DNA of 64,000 bases from Cladopsammia gracilis (taxonomy: Eukaryota; Cnidaria; Anthozoa; Scleractinia; Dendrophylliidae), in NCBI GenBank assembly GCA_022457155.1, contig JAJGOT010000473.1, forward strand, positions 605,067-669,066, in the 5' to 3' direction. Under the pieces are notes generated by a model. That model made no database searches. It was not told where the DNA came from and saw only the letters and a list, made by a program, of their open reading frames with translations. This document shows positions 28,839 through 40,300 of the stretch, in pieces (the stretch's first letter is position 1; each line of letters begins with the position of its first letter). Position numbers and translations under genes: made by a program.

Positions 28839-29955
28839 GGCCAGACGTTGTTTCGTATTCACGAGATGGCTCTCCGAGCCCTTTGATTTCGTTCAGTCGT
28901 GTGATCAATATTTTTACTCTTTTCCCCTTTTTTCTAATCTTCTTAAAAATCAAAGTTGAAAAACAAATTACGAACTACTATATAAAATAGAGGAAGTAAG
29001 AGTAAGAGAAAATAAACGAGCACAATTTGTCTGAAAATGCCTCTAATAAATTGCTTTGAAATTTCGTATATGCTTAATGCTTCCTTGAGAATTTCCTAAA
29101 TATTGTTTGATGCGGATTGAAACCGAAAGAGACTCTCTGTGCAACATAAAAAAACATTGTTAATTGAGGAGAGGAGAGCTTATGCTTTCAGTATGAATTG
29201 ACTTTGGACTTGATATCATGTGTAGTCTAAAGATGCGGTTTCTTTAGCAAATCCATGGTCAATGTCACAATAAGTTCACAATCATTGTGTACATTCCTTC
29301 TCAGTTTACATTTATTCAACCTCGTTCCCAGGGTGGGGTTTCATAATTACAGTACTCCACGACCAATTCTCGGAGGTGTTTGTTCGAACCTTATCTGAAA
29401 GATTATGTAATTTTTAGCTCTTTTTACATAATGTTAATTAAGGTTAGGAAATATAATCTATCAAAAACTGCAAAATTGTTGGGTGCCAAAAACCTCTAAT
29501 GAGCCATACATTCTTTTTAAACAGCATTGCACAAAGAACATCCAGTATACCATGCACAAATTAACATAGAAAGTTAATTTCACTATGCCCTTTCAATATT
29601 CGGAGTTGATTTTTTGTTGCTCGCTTACAGAATGAGACGCATATATTTATGAAACAATAATTGTAAACCATTTGGAACAAAATATATTGCATAGTCATTG
29701 TCTCTGATCATCAAATTAGGAGCAAAAGAAAAACTTGATTTGCTTCACATATATTACAGTTTGCGCTCCTGTAAAGAAAGAAAAACTATTGTATTATGAC
29801 ATTTTCTTGAAGATGTTGCCAACAGTTGTCACACGCAAATATGATTTTCCTGTTTGAATATTTTAAAAAGCTCACTATATATATTTTACAAGCCCTCGTT
29901 CTTACACTCAATCAGTCAACTCCCTGAAGTAGGTCGCATCACGTTGGAGACGAAC

Positions 29956-30014
29956 ACGAAGTTTCTGGTTGCACTGTTAATTTTTAATAGGAGTCTTCAG
30001 ATAACAGCTTCAAG
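29956..30014 (+). pseudogene. Dead first exon of unit B (ATG changed to ACG)
   Basis: 59 bp aligned to gene A exon 1 (3329-3384), with conserved flanks on both sides and the same donor gtatgg. The start codon is ACG. The rest stays open (TKFLVALLIFNRS..ITAS), and phase 2 is kept. Its promoter-like flank (tatatata at about 29876) is also conserved. Gene B most likely uses the exon at 34245 instead. Confidence 0.75.
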
Positions 30015-31724
30015 GTATGGTATAAAGTTTATTCCTTTAATTTTCTACTTGGAGAAACGATTTTCAGAGATTTCGCAAACGTTGATTCGACATTATTGTT
30101 GCGACAAAGCGTAAACAAGGTGATTTGTTCCCTACAAAGCTGCAGTGTGTTGTGTGCTGCGTGTATATTCATCAACTTTGGTTCGGTGGTTTTAGTTATT
30201 AACATAAAATTCGGGTTGATGGTTCTGCGTTCTTTACAATAAACGTGTCGAGATTAAATGTTTATTATTTTCCCTACGCAATCGATAGTTTTTTAAGAAC
30301 TTGAAATATCAACAGATTGGCTTTCCGGCCATTCAGTTGTTGTTGGCTGTCTGGTTTTGTGACTAGTCGTTTGATTGGTTGGTTGTAGTTTCACTTAGTA
30401 TTTGATTGGTATTCACAAAACTGAAGTGTGAATGCTTAGGGAGTACTTTGATTTTATTCGATTGTAGCGAAGAATTAAAGCTGTGAAGGCGATGATGTTT
30501 CATAGGATGGACCAATAACCGCCCATCACAAATGCTTATCAATTTGAATTCAAAAGTTCATCAGCTTCTACAAAAACTGATATACCTTTTCACTCTTCCT
30601 AGGTCAACCTTTTCAGTTCGGTGCTGTCATCTTATATCATGAATAGCAAAGGCAACACAAGCAGACGGGTTGTCGCGCTTTCTAAAAAAAAATACGTTCC
30701 CCTATGCAATGAATTATGTCTCTTATGAATGACGCTATCTTAAATATACAAACGACGCTAACTTGTAAGCTTTAAATTCTTAGTCCTTACAATTTCCACC
30801 TCGCTGCACTCGAACAAAATCAAAGTACTCTCTAAGCCTTCACATTTCAATTGCTTCAGTGCCAATCAAATAAATGAAACTGCAACCATCAAACAAACGG
30901 CTAGACGACACGAAGCCACGCTTGCCTTTTTTCTTGATATATCTGTCAGTTTTTTATCTCTTGATTGTCTTTTCAGCCGTTTTACTGTAAGCAAAGTGGA
31001 AATTTGATTGATTTCAAAAATAACCTATTGGAAAATGCAGGCATAAAGTAGCTTCAAACATCGGCGTGTGTTATTTAATAAAGCCAGACGCATTGTGTGG
31101 TTTTGCATTTTGGTCAAGACAATGGTACAATAGCTTGACCTATTAACAAAATACCTAATAAATACACTTCAACAAATAAACTCTTGGAAAATGAAGGCAT
31201 ACTAGCTTCAAACCAGTGCGTCTATTGTTAAAACCGCACGCATTGTGTGGTTTTGATAACTAAAAATAATTAGCTGATATTTCCGCTTCACAACACACTG
31301 AAGAGACGACAATTTTTTTGCAAGTGAAAACAAGAATGGATCCATAACTAACACACTTTTTTTTTTTTTGTCAGTAGATCTACCATTCGTCTGTGTTGTA
31401 GCAATCGTTACCAATATCCATGCAGTGTTCATGGTTTTTCAGGCCTTTTTTCGCTACCCATGCCGCCCAGCCTCACCCTCGGTCGCTGATTGCTAGAGCA
31501 GAACGTTGTAGTTTAAATAACTTCGGAAAAGGGGCGTTGGAAAATGAAAAATGCAGACACATGTTCACGTTTTCTGAGATATTACCTTTGCGTATGCAAT
31601 GAACAATGTCTATATGAATGACGGTATGCTAAAATATACAAACGACGCTAACTTTTAAGGTTTTAATTCTTAGTCCTTACAATGACTATCAAACGCTGTT
31701 TTGTTTTGACTTTGGCATCGGTAT

Positions 31725-31987
31725 CAACAAAAAACTGGTTATGAAACTCAGTCAGTCCTTTGTTATATGTTTTTGTTTCCATTTCTTTTGTTCGTTTGCT
31801 TTGACCCTGCACAAAACACAAAAGGTATTGAAATGCATATGAGCAAACGACCAGTATAAACATTTGGGCTCACACGTTAAACAAAACAATGTGCAGGGTC
31901 ACGTTTCGTTTAACATAAAACAAAGGAGCTTTGTACACTGACTCTTTTTGAAATTTGTTGAGCTTCATAACCAGTTTGTTCTATTAA
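31725..31987. mobile_element. AATAGAACAAACTGG MITE, intergenic
   Basis: Third family member, reverse orientation, within the 30.35-35.49 kb block specific to unit B. Confidence 0.75.
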
Positions 31988-32499
31988 CTATGGTATTAAT
32001 CGAGATTTGTTATGAACAGTTTTTCTTTTCCATTTAGTTGAAAGGTCAAACGTTGCAGACAGTTCAAAATTCCTGTTATACAAGAAATAACTGAAGGCAA
32101 GACTTAATCTGAAGCATTTAGTATTAAGTTCATTTTCACACGAAAAGAACTTGTTGTATCTAAAAGAATGATGCGTGAGTTCAGAGGTTATAAAGAAGGC
32201 GTCGCGTCATGATGCTGTGATCAGTAGACCGTTTAAATTCCTACTTGATCACGAACAAAAACTCCTTTTCAGTAACGCTGTTTTGACTTTGACGTCGGTA
32301 CTTTAGATTTGTCAATAGTTTCTTTGTCGAGGAAAACAAAAAGAATATAAATTCGAATTTTCTGAACGCTTATAAACGTAGCCAAGCAGAAAAAGGGAAC
32401 GACCTGAAATAAATCACTTCAGATGTAGTGTGCATCGTTCGGTGTAAACAACCCCAATTTAAAGTTCTAAAGGTGAGTAAAAAATCGTTCATCCGAGTT

Positions 32500-32810
32500 A
32501 AATATACACCAAATTGAAGAAACGTTGTCGGGTGAAAAGCATAAACCATGAACGATGCGACCCAAAGGTTTACTGGGAAGTTGGAAAAATTAATCTTCGT
32601 CTGTCACAGAATACACATTTTATTAACACAGGATGCATAAATCCATGCTCTTAAATATCTCAAACAAAGAAAACATATTGAATATCAAAAAAATGAATAT
32701 TACTAGCTTGCCAATGCTGCCTACCCAGAATCTCATTCGGTCTCATCGTTCATGGTTTATGCTTTTCACGGGTCAACGTTTCTTCAACTTGGTGTATACA
32801 CACATTGATA
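32500..32810. mobile_element. Inverted-repeat element with about 60-bp arms
   Basis: atacaccaaattgaagaaac ... cgatgcgacc pairs with ggtctcatcgttcatgg ... ttggtgtatac across a spacer of about 165 bp. Confidence 0.72.
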
Positions 32811-33778
32811 CATTATCTTACGTAATCGCAGAAAGCGAACTAATAATTCTAAATTTTTGGATACACTTTTACACTTATATGAGTTTTAAACTAAAGTTTT
32901 ACTTTTTTCGCGGTTGTCCCGAGCTATATAACTGGGTGCGAACCTTCTATTTTAATTGCCTAAAGTGTGAACCACGAAATTTATGTCTCACGACTTGATT
33001 TGATAGTTTTTAAATGCTGTATTTTATATGTCTTATTGTCAATGATTTTTATTGGCTGTTCGATTAATATTAGTGTATTGCCTAGTGCTCGTGTCTCGTC
33101 GGCTAACGTTTTTCATACTTTATGCGAGTTAATGAGTGGCTTGAAATGAGTTTCTGGCGAGTATGTTTTCCAAAAACATTGGAAATAAATAGTCTGTTAT
33201 AATGTCGATCACAGAAAAACCTGATTCGTTTCGGAGTCTAGTAATGAACCATTCTACAAGCCTGGAAGCAGAGGTGCTGGGATAAAATGTTGAAACACAA
33301 ACAAATCACGAAGGCACCTTAGATGGCATAAAGATTTAATTTACAAAACAATCTGCTCCGCAAAATATTTGGATGGGTCTATATTTTTATCATTTATTCC
33401 ATTGCCATACCAACTCCGAAAATTGGAACTCATCTGCTGTGAATTACACACGCGTGCATAAAGCTTGTCACATGCGTGCTGTACGCGCGATCCGGAGGAT
33501 CCAATAGTTGTCACCCTGTTTTTGCAGAAGCTCTTGTAAAATTTTAAATCAACTTACAGGCCGCTTTAAATTTGATTTTACTGTAGGTTGCAAAGTTAGC
33601 ACTTGTTTAGTTCGGATGTGAAAATTCATGCAAGTAATCGATTTGAATGCACGTATAACTGAATCAGGGTTTTGAGCGACTGGTTTTGGACAAGATGAAC
33701 CTCTACCCCCCCTTGTCAACTTAGTAGTTTAAATTTTGTTTTATGTAAGCTGATAGACTGCTAGCTGTCACTTTTCAG

Positions 33779-34054
33779 TTAGAGCAGTTTTCAATTGAGT
33801 ATAGAAAGTAATTACACAGTTGCTTTCGTTTTGCATTGCTACGCTTTGTGATTGGCTAAAAAATCTCTCGCAAAATTCGGCGGATAATCGGAAGTAAAAC
33901 CAAAACCAATCGTGACTTGCTCGCACGCGTTTTCCTGCGCTTGGCGCCGCCGACATGTAATTGCTTCGAGCTCTGATTGGTTCAATGGATTGTTTACGAC
34001 TACTGTGATTGGTCAGAGTAATTACTTTGGTTTTGGTTTTGAAAACTGCTCTAA
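33779..34054. mobile_element. TTAGAGCAGTTTTCAA-ended MITE
   Basis: ttagagcagttttcaattga at the left and ttttgaaaactgctctaa at the right; inner gtaattac and ccaaaaccaa blocks are also inverted. I associate this repeat type with stony corals. It lies 190 bp upstream of gene B's alternative exon 1. Confidence 0.8.
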
Positions 34055-34244
34055 TCGAGCGGGCGAGCAAATCACAAAAACAAGCTGGGTGAGCCCATTG
34101 CGTATTTGCTCGCCGGCTCGCTGACTATCCAGAGAGAAACCGTGTTAGCAGTCTAGAATATTGTCTGAACGATAGGTACACGGACTGACAACAATGCACA
34201 AGTGCCTTTAATTTACAGACAATCAACAATTTCCAGCGTCAGTT

Positions 34245-34306
34245 ATGGACACGAAGCTTTTGGTTGCACTGGTTACCTTGATTGGAGGCTATGTCGCAGC
34301 TTCGAG
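34245..34306 (+). CDS. Gene B exon 1: alternative signal peptide
   Basis: ATG starts MDTKLLVALVTLIGGYVAAS plus two bases, phase 2, donor gtaggg. It is homologous to gene A exon 1 but two codons longer, with unrelated upstream sequence. It lies within a 30.35-35.49 kb block absent from unit A. It is the only open, ATG-bearing first exon seen for copy B. Confidence 0.68.
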
Positions 34307-37300
34307 GTAGGGTTTATTTTTATTCGCTCTTCACTTATTAAAGACATTCTTCACTGACAGTTTTTCGCAATTGAATAGCCTATAATTTCCCAAAAGAAAA
34401 TTAGGTAAGAGAGTGAAAACCCGTTCTCCATGATATATTTTTTTCAATCTTGTATTAGTTTGATATCTTGTAATTTACCAGCTGACTGCCCATGCGTGGA
34501 CATTAAACCAAAATGTCAACTTTGTGTTGCTTTTGTGTCTCTCAGACTATTATTATGTTTTTGTTTTTGACAAATCGGACAGTTCCTTCCTAGCTGCAAT
34601 GTATAATTCAATTTGATTGCTTTAGTAATATGCCATATAAAATTAAGGAGCCCGTCCCAGCTAATGTTTGTCCATATACTACTGGATTGAAACTATAAAG
34701 AAGTTTCTTTGGCTGTGGACAACCAGGATGGAAGTCAAGGATTGCAGCTTGAGAAAATTGACCAATTTTATTAAGTTGTTTCTTTGTATCCTTAGAAAAA
34801 AAAGTTTAAAAACTGATAATGGTCTGTTGTACCTTCTAGGCATCACTTGATATTTTTCCCTCAGTCTATAGGAGCATTTTGTGAGTAGGCACACGGTAGC
34901 TTTGCCTCTTGTGCCTCTTTTTTAACTCGTGAATACGCACATGCATAAAGAACGGGTTATCGGTAACGGTGACTAATTCGCTCACTCGCTCCTTCCATCA
35001 GCTGTAAACTTAGTCGTAATGCTTTGTTACGAATGCGTTCCGTGACATGAATAACGTGAATCCAGCGATAACAATAACTAATTTGTTGTAAACGAATATA
35101 AACAACAATAAGCTTAAAGATGTTTCGCATTTGGAGTCTTCAATGCAACATTAAAATCGACCTGAAAGGATTTTCCAATCGAAACACGCGTTTTGATGCA
35201 AATCTACGTAATAAAAGTTAGTCGTAATGGAGCATGTGTTCCTCGATGGTCTAGTGGTCTAGCGCGTGGATTCACAGTCGAAAGGCCCCCAGGTTCAATT
35301 CACTCTCAAAACACCTTTTTCTTTCTTTCTTTTTCTTTTTCCTTCGGACTGGACATAATTAGGAAAGTGATTTACTTTTTTTTTTTCGTACGTCAAAAAT
35401 CCTTACGTTTAATTGTTTAATATCTTACCGCAATATTGCGTTACGTGTTCGCATTTCTTTTTCACGGGTTGGCTCTTAGGAGCCTTTGATTAGTACTTGA
35501 AATATCAATAGATTGGCTCACCGGACATTTAGTTATTGTTAGCTCCGTCTGCTAAGAATTCTTGAACAGTCTCCAAACGGAATTTAATCGCATTTATAGC
35601 TTGATATACAAAAAATAAATAAACCGTAATTGCCACAAAAAAAAATAAAAAAAATAACAAATAGATCATTATGATTTACATGTAAGCTTCCTTTTAAATC
35701 ACTATTTTTCAGTTCAACGTTTTCTTTTCTTAACAAGATTATTTATTACGTTTTCTTCGTTCAATAAGATATTTTTACTGGCAAGCTGAAGGTGAAATGG
35801 AATTGGGAAAAATTGACATGTAAAATTACGTTCGAAATTTTCAAACGCGCGAGTCCAAAAATTGAGGGGGAAATATAAACAAGCACGAGAACATTAATCG
35901 ATACTAAATTATATTAGTCAGAAAAGTAAATTAAACACTTTAAATTCGTATTTGGACAGCTGGCATTTTTAAGCGTGAACCTTTTTCGAATGCTATTTTA
36001 ATGCTGCTTTAGTTAGTGCGATTTGTTGTGGTCTATCGGGTTGTAAACCGCGCTATAACACTAATAACAACGAATCAAAGCGACCATGGAAGGTCTGCAG
36101 GGCGTAGCTGAAACAGTGTTACTCCTTTATTTTAAACAAACTTACTGTATGTTTAGCAAAGCGCGTGTCGACACGCTGGTTATATCACATTACCACAAAT
36201 TCGGAAACCTTGAATTACACAACATACTTAATGAGATATTCTAATATTTTGTTCGTATCTACAACTCGGGGCCGGGGTCGGGGTGGGATTAGGTCTAGGA
36301 TTAGGTATGGGATTAAATATAATCCCTTTACCTAATCCTAACACTATGCCTAATCCCATACCTAATCCTAGACCTAATCCCACCCCGACCCCGCGTTTTA
36401 CTGACACCCGTCGTGAGGGCCTCTGCATTCAAAGATTTTTCCACGAAAAAGGTTGTAGGCGTCGCAAATAGAATAATTACAGTGATTACCGAAAGAGCGC
36501 TTATCAATATCATGAAAGCAGAAAATCCATCAGTGCTCAAAACAAGGGCAATATGTGATTGCTTTGCAAACTGAAGCTTCACTATATAAATTGTTTTTAT
36601 TGTTAAAAACGCACTGGAATGTGAATCCACTTACGAACTGAACTAAGCCTTCTCAATTGCAAAAATTCCTGCATAACTTAAACGCACGGCAAAGTTTTCA
36701 GCAACTACCTTCCCATTGCACAAGTTTTGACACTGTGTATTGGTGCTCGTTGCGCAATATGCCTGCCTCCAGGCTTCTATTTTGTGGATGAAACCCTTAA
36801 CCTGGAAAAGAAACTGACGAGAAGCTTGGAAAAAAATAAGGGAAACTAGACCTTTTCAGGGCTTTTTTTCTCAAGATGTAACCGTGGGACCCTACTTCAA
36901 AATTTCAGGACTTGAGACTGGTTATAAATAAACATTTATGCAAAAAGCAATTACAAATCTGAAGGACAGATTTTTGCTAATGAATTAGAAAATGTAAAAT
37001 CTTGCTCATATTTTATTACCGGTATAAAATTGAATCCATCTGTAATACGGTTAGCTTTAATTGGAGTAAAACGTCGATTTTTTATCAAACACTGCATGTA
37101 ATAGCGGAGCTCGGGGGCCGAAGGCGTACCGAGGCATACCGAGGCTTTGTTTTTCGCGCTGCCACACGACCGTGAGCTCGGTAAACACTTTAGTTGGATT
37201 GTTGCGTTTAGCGGAGAATTAAAGTCGTTATTTCCCTGCAGTTTTTCGCGGTTTGCTACTCAAGACAGGGATACTAATTAAGGGATACTCAGAAGCCGCT

Positions 37301-40300
37301 TTTGTGGAAAAAGAAGAGCTTTCAGGGATAAAATCTTGCTTCGAGAAACTTCATACGCTTTTATCAATGCTGGGGAGATGTTTGTTTTACGGATTAGCGG
37401 AGATTTAAAGAATTTTCAAGGATTTCCAAGGTAAAAAATTACAGTTTTCGATGGGAATTTATGTTGATATCAATCTCTGATTGACTTTTTCCTTGTGCTC
37501 TCGTTAGTTTGGAGAATTGTTTATAAAAAGTGCTAAAATTCAGTTGTATTGTTTTTTTGAATTTCATCGAAGACAGCACTATAATTGGTACGCGTTTTGC
37601 TGCTTTTAAACATAAACTTATTGAGATTTGAATAAAATTTTTCGAAAGGAGATTGTGTTGTGCAATTTTATTTGTTTGTTTATTCATCACATAGGTTTAA
37701 AAGCGATTTTATGCAAACAAAACAAGACTTGGATTTCATAGTAACTGTTCTAACTTCACTCGCATCGCCTTTTGCAAATCTGTTTGTGTATTTTTTGCAA
37801 TTTTGATTTCCAAATCAGTTTCTAGGGCGATTTTTGGTACGTAACAGGTGTATTATTCTATTAGGGAATTAGTCGTACTAGTTATTCTAGACCCAGAGAA
37901 AGTTGTTTTTGTGAACTTTTGTACGGTCTAAATGTACTGTGCAGACGGACGCGTAATTTTGTATTTGAGAATTGCTAAAATTGAAAAAAAACCCGGTCGT
38001 CAATCTTAATTCTTGTGCTTCCGACCTTTCTCCTTAGTTAAGCTTATCATCGGCTTTCTGTTCAAAGAGCAATGCTGTTAGGCTTAGGCTATCTATGTAT
38101 ATTAGTTCGTGATATCTTGGGAAAATGTACTCGATGTATGTATCCCAAAATAGCACCAAAAACCATAGAATTACCTATACAAATACTATTATGTTAACAA
38201 GACTATAGTAATTCGCTGAAAAATGGTTTATTACTTCGACTAGAAAACTCCTCTTAAACGTGTCAGTTAAAAAAGAAATTCAAGGGAAAATGCCTGGGGA
38301 AAAAAATTCATGCAAAGAAGAAGGCAAAGAAAAAAATCGTGCAGAAGGAATTCAAAATTCCTATTACGCTCTTTATTTAATATATAGAATTCTGCCTAAG
38401 TGCTAAGTTCCTGTTAAAAATAGCGCCCTTGGTGTTTCAAATATTCAAAATATTCTTAGGGCCCTGTTTTCCTTACACTGCATGAAATTTCCCATGACAA
38501 CAGAAGTATAAGGTGATGAATTCATATTTTTCAATAACCGGAAATGTCATTCAGAAATAATCAATATTGTCAGGCACAATAGGAATAAACAACAAATAAC
38601 TATATTTTTTATCGAAAGAAGACAAATATAAACAACCTTTATATCATACCACAAAGTCTGGTTTTCATTTGGCATCTGGTTTTCAGTAGTGTACCTTTAT
38701 ACGACCTTTACTGCATTATGATAAATGTGATAAATATATGTTTTTATCCATAAACAGCTTCAATATTAAACTTTTCAACATATAAATATTTGTGATAAGT
38801 GGGATTTGGTATCTTTGCAATGTGTTATAAAATTATTTGTGCCCACATACCCAGTAAAATTTAACAGAGGAGGGGTGTTGTCCCCTTGAATAGTAAGTAT
38901 ACAACATAATGAAAAAGTTCATTTGTAGATAGCTAGTTAGGATTAAAACTTTACAGCGGTTACCATTAACACGCCACCCACCGCCTTTAAAACCGTGGGC
39001 AGATAAAGCTGATGAGTTCTAGTGGATTTCAATAAAAGAAAAGCCGTTAAAATAATTTTGGATTCCGATAGGATTTCAAGCAAACAAGCGATTTATTTGA
39101 ATTCAAACATAGAGAATTTTTTTATTCTTGCAAAATATATATGCCACATGCCATATTTTAAGATGTCTATGTGGGATTTTCAATGCGAAATCTTAAACGC
39201 GCTAAATTTCACTTTTACTGATTTCTAAGTTTCTTGTTTATCGTCGTCATGGTAATATCGATTTTACCAGACAATATATCTTGCCAAACTTTAATTCAAA
39301 AGTAGTTTATAGTGGTGAAAATTTCACGTTGATCTGACTTGGAAAAGATCGCTTAAAAGCCGATTGAAAAATGTAGGCATGGTCTCCAGAAAACTGTATC
39401 GAACCACCTTGAAAATGCACATGCCTCGATATAAACATGTTTTATTTTGAAAAGGATACTATGCTAATATGTAAACAATTTAATTTCTATCGAAGGTATG
39501 CATCAGCCCAATGTGAAGTTTCCCTCCCCCAGCAGTCCAGTCCGGTCTGTAAACTTGCGAGAAGTGCTGCCCTTGCTCAAAACAAGAAGATCTGGACGTT
39601 AAAACATGATCCAGCTTCGCATGACTTCGCCGTGGTGAATATGACCTCACAGCAGCTTGCAGCTATTCTTTTGAAGGATCCTTTTACAAGATATTACTTA
39701 ACGCTGTATTCTCAAACTACATCAGCAAGTAGCAAATCGTTCGATTTGTACAACAATATAACCGCTGGACAGGAAATAACCGACATCTCTGAACATCTGA
39801 GGCTGACAGCGTTTTTCCAGTCTGCTCTGGAACCAGTAATTGGGGTAAATACAGTTTCTTCTTTAAAAATGTTCTGGCGTTTGCATAAAAAAGGGGTCTT
39901 CTACTAGAACTTTTGTTGAATAATGATCTTACGATTACTTTTTCACGTCCATAGACATTATCAATAGACCGATTTCTATATATTAAAATTCATACTTGGC
40001 TCCGAGGCTAATGGGGGAATAAAACAAAAGAAATGAATAATTCAACGCTGAACCTCAAATGTGATTTCTTTTTTATTTCCCAAGCCTCGGAGCCAAGTAT
40101 GAATTTTAATATATAGAAATTGGTCTATTAAAAAAAAAACAATTCAGCAAAATAAAATCGGGATACTAAACCTCTCGTGCCATACTGATCAGGGGCGGAT
40201 CCAGGAATTTCTGAAAGGGGGGTCCGGTGCATGCCTCCCCGGAAAAGTTTTCCGATTTTACCCTCTGAAACTTACACCATTACCAGCATTTCTGAAACTC

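Larger units (their letters stand above)
30350..35490. other. Block specific to unit B carrying the alternative exon 1
   Basis: Both borders carry the same motif, acttgaaatatcaa.agattgg (30299 and 35494), which occurs once in A (3671). The block contains MITEs, the AACTCGTGAATAC element and exon 1 at 34245. 30480-31700 and 32000-33700 show only AT-rich sequence and partial direct repeats (cgcattgtgtggttttg at 31088 and 31238). Confidence 0.6.

Noticed and set aside
32633..32998. 121-codon AT-rich frame in the A/B intergenic region
   Set aside because: Its composition reflects AT-rich sequence, part overlaps an inverted-repeat element, and there is no counterpart in unit A.
35240..35306. Functional tRNA gene
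   Set aside because: A and B boxes are present but the acceptor and anticodon stems do not pair and a CT-rich repeat tail follows; the sequence lies within a repeated element. A covariance-model scan would settle it.
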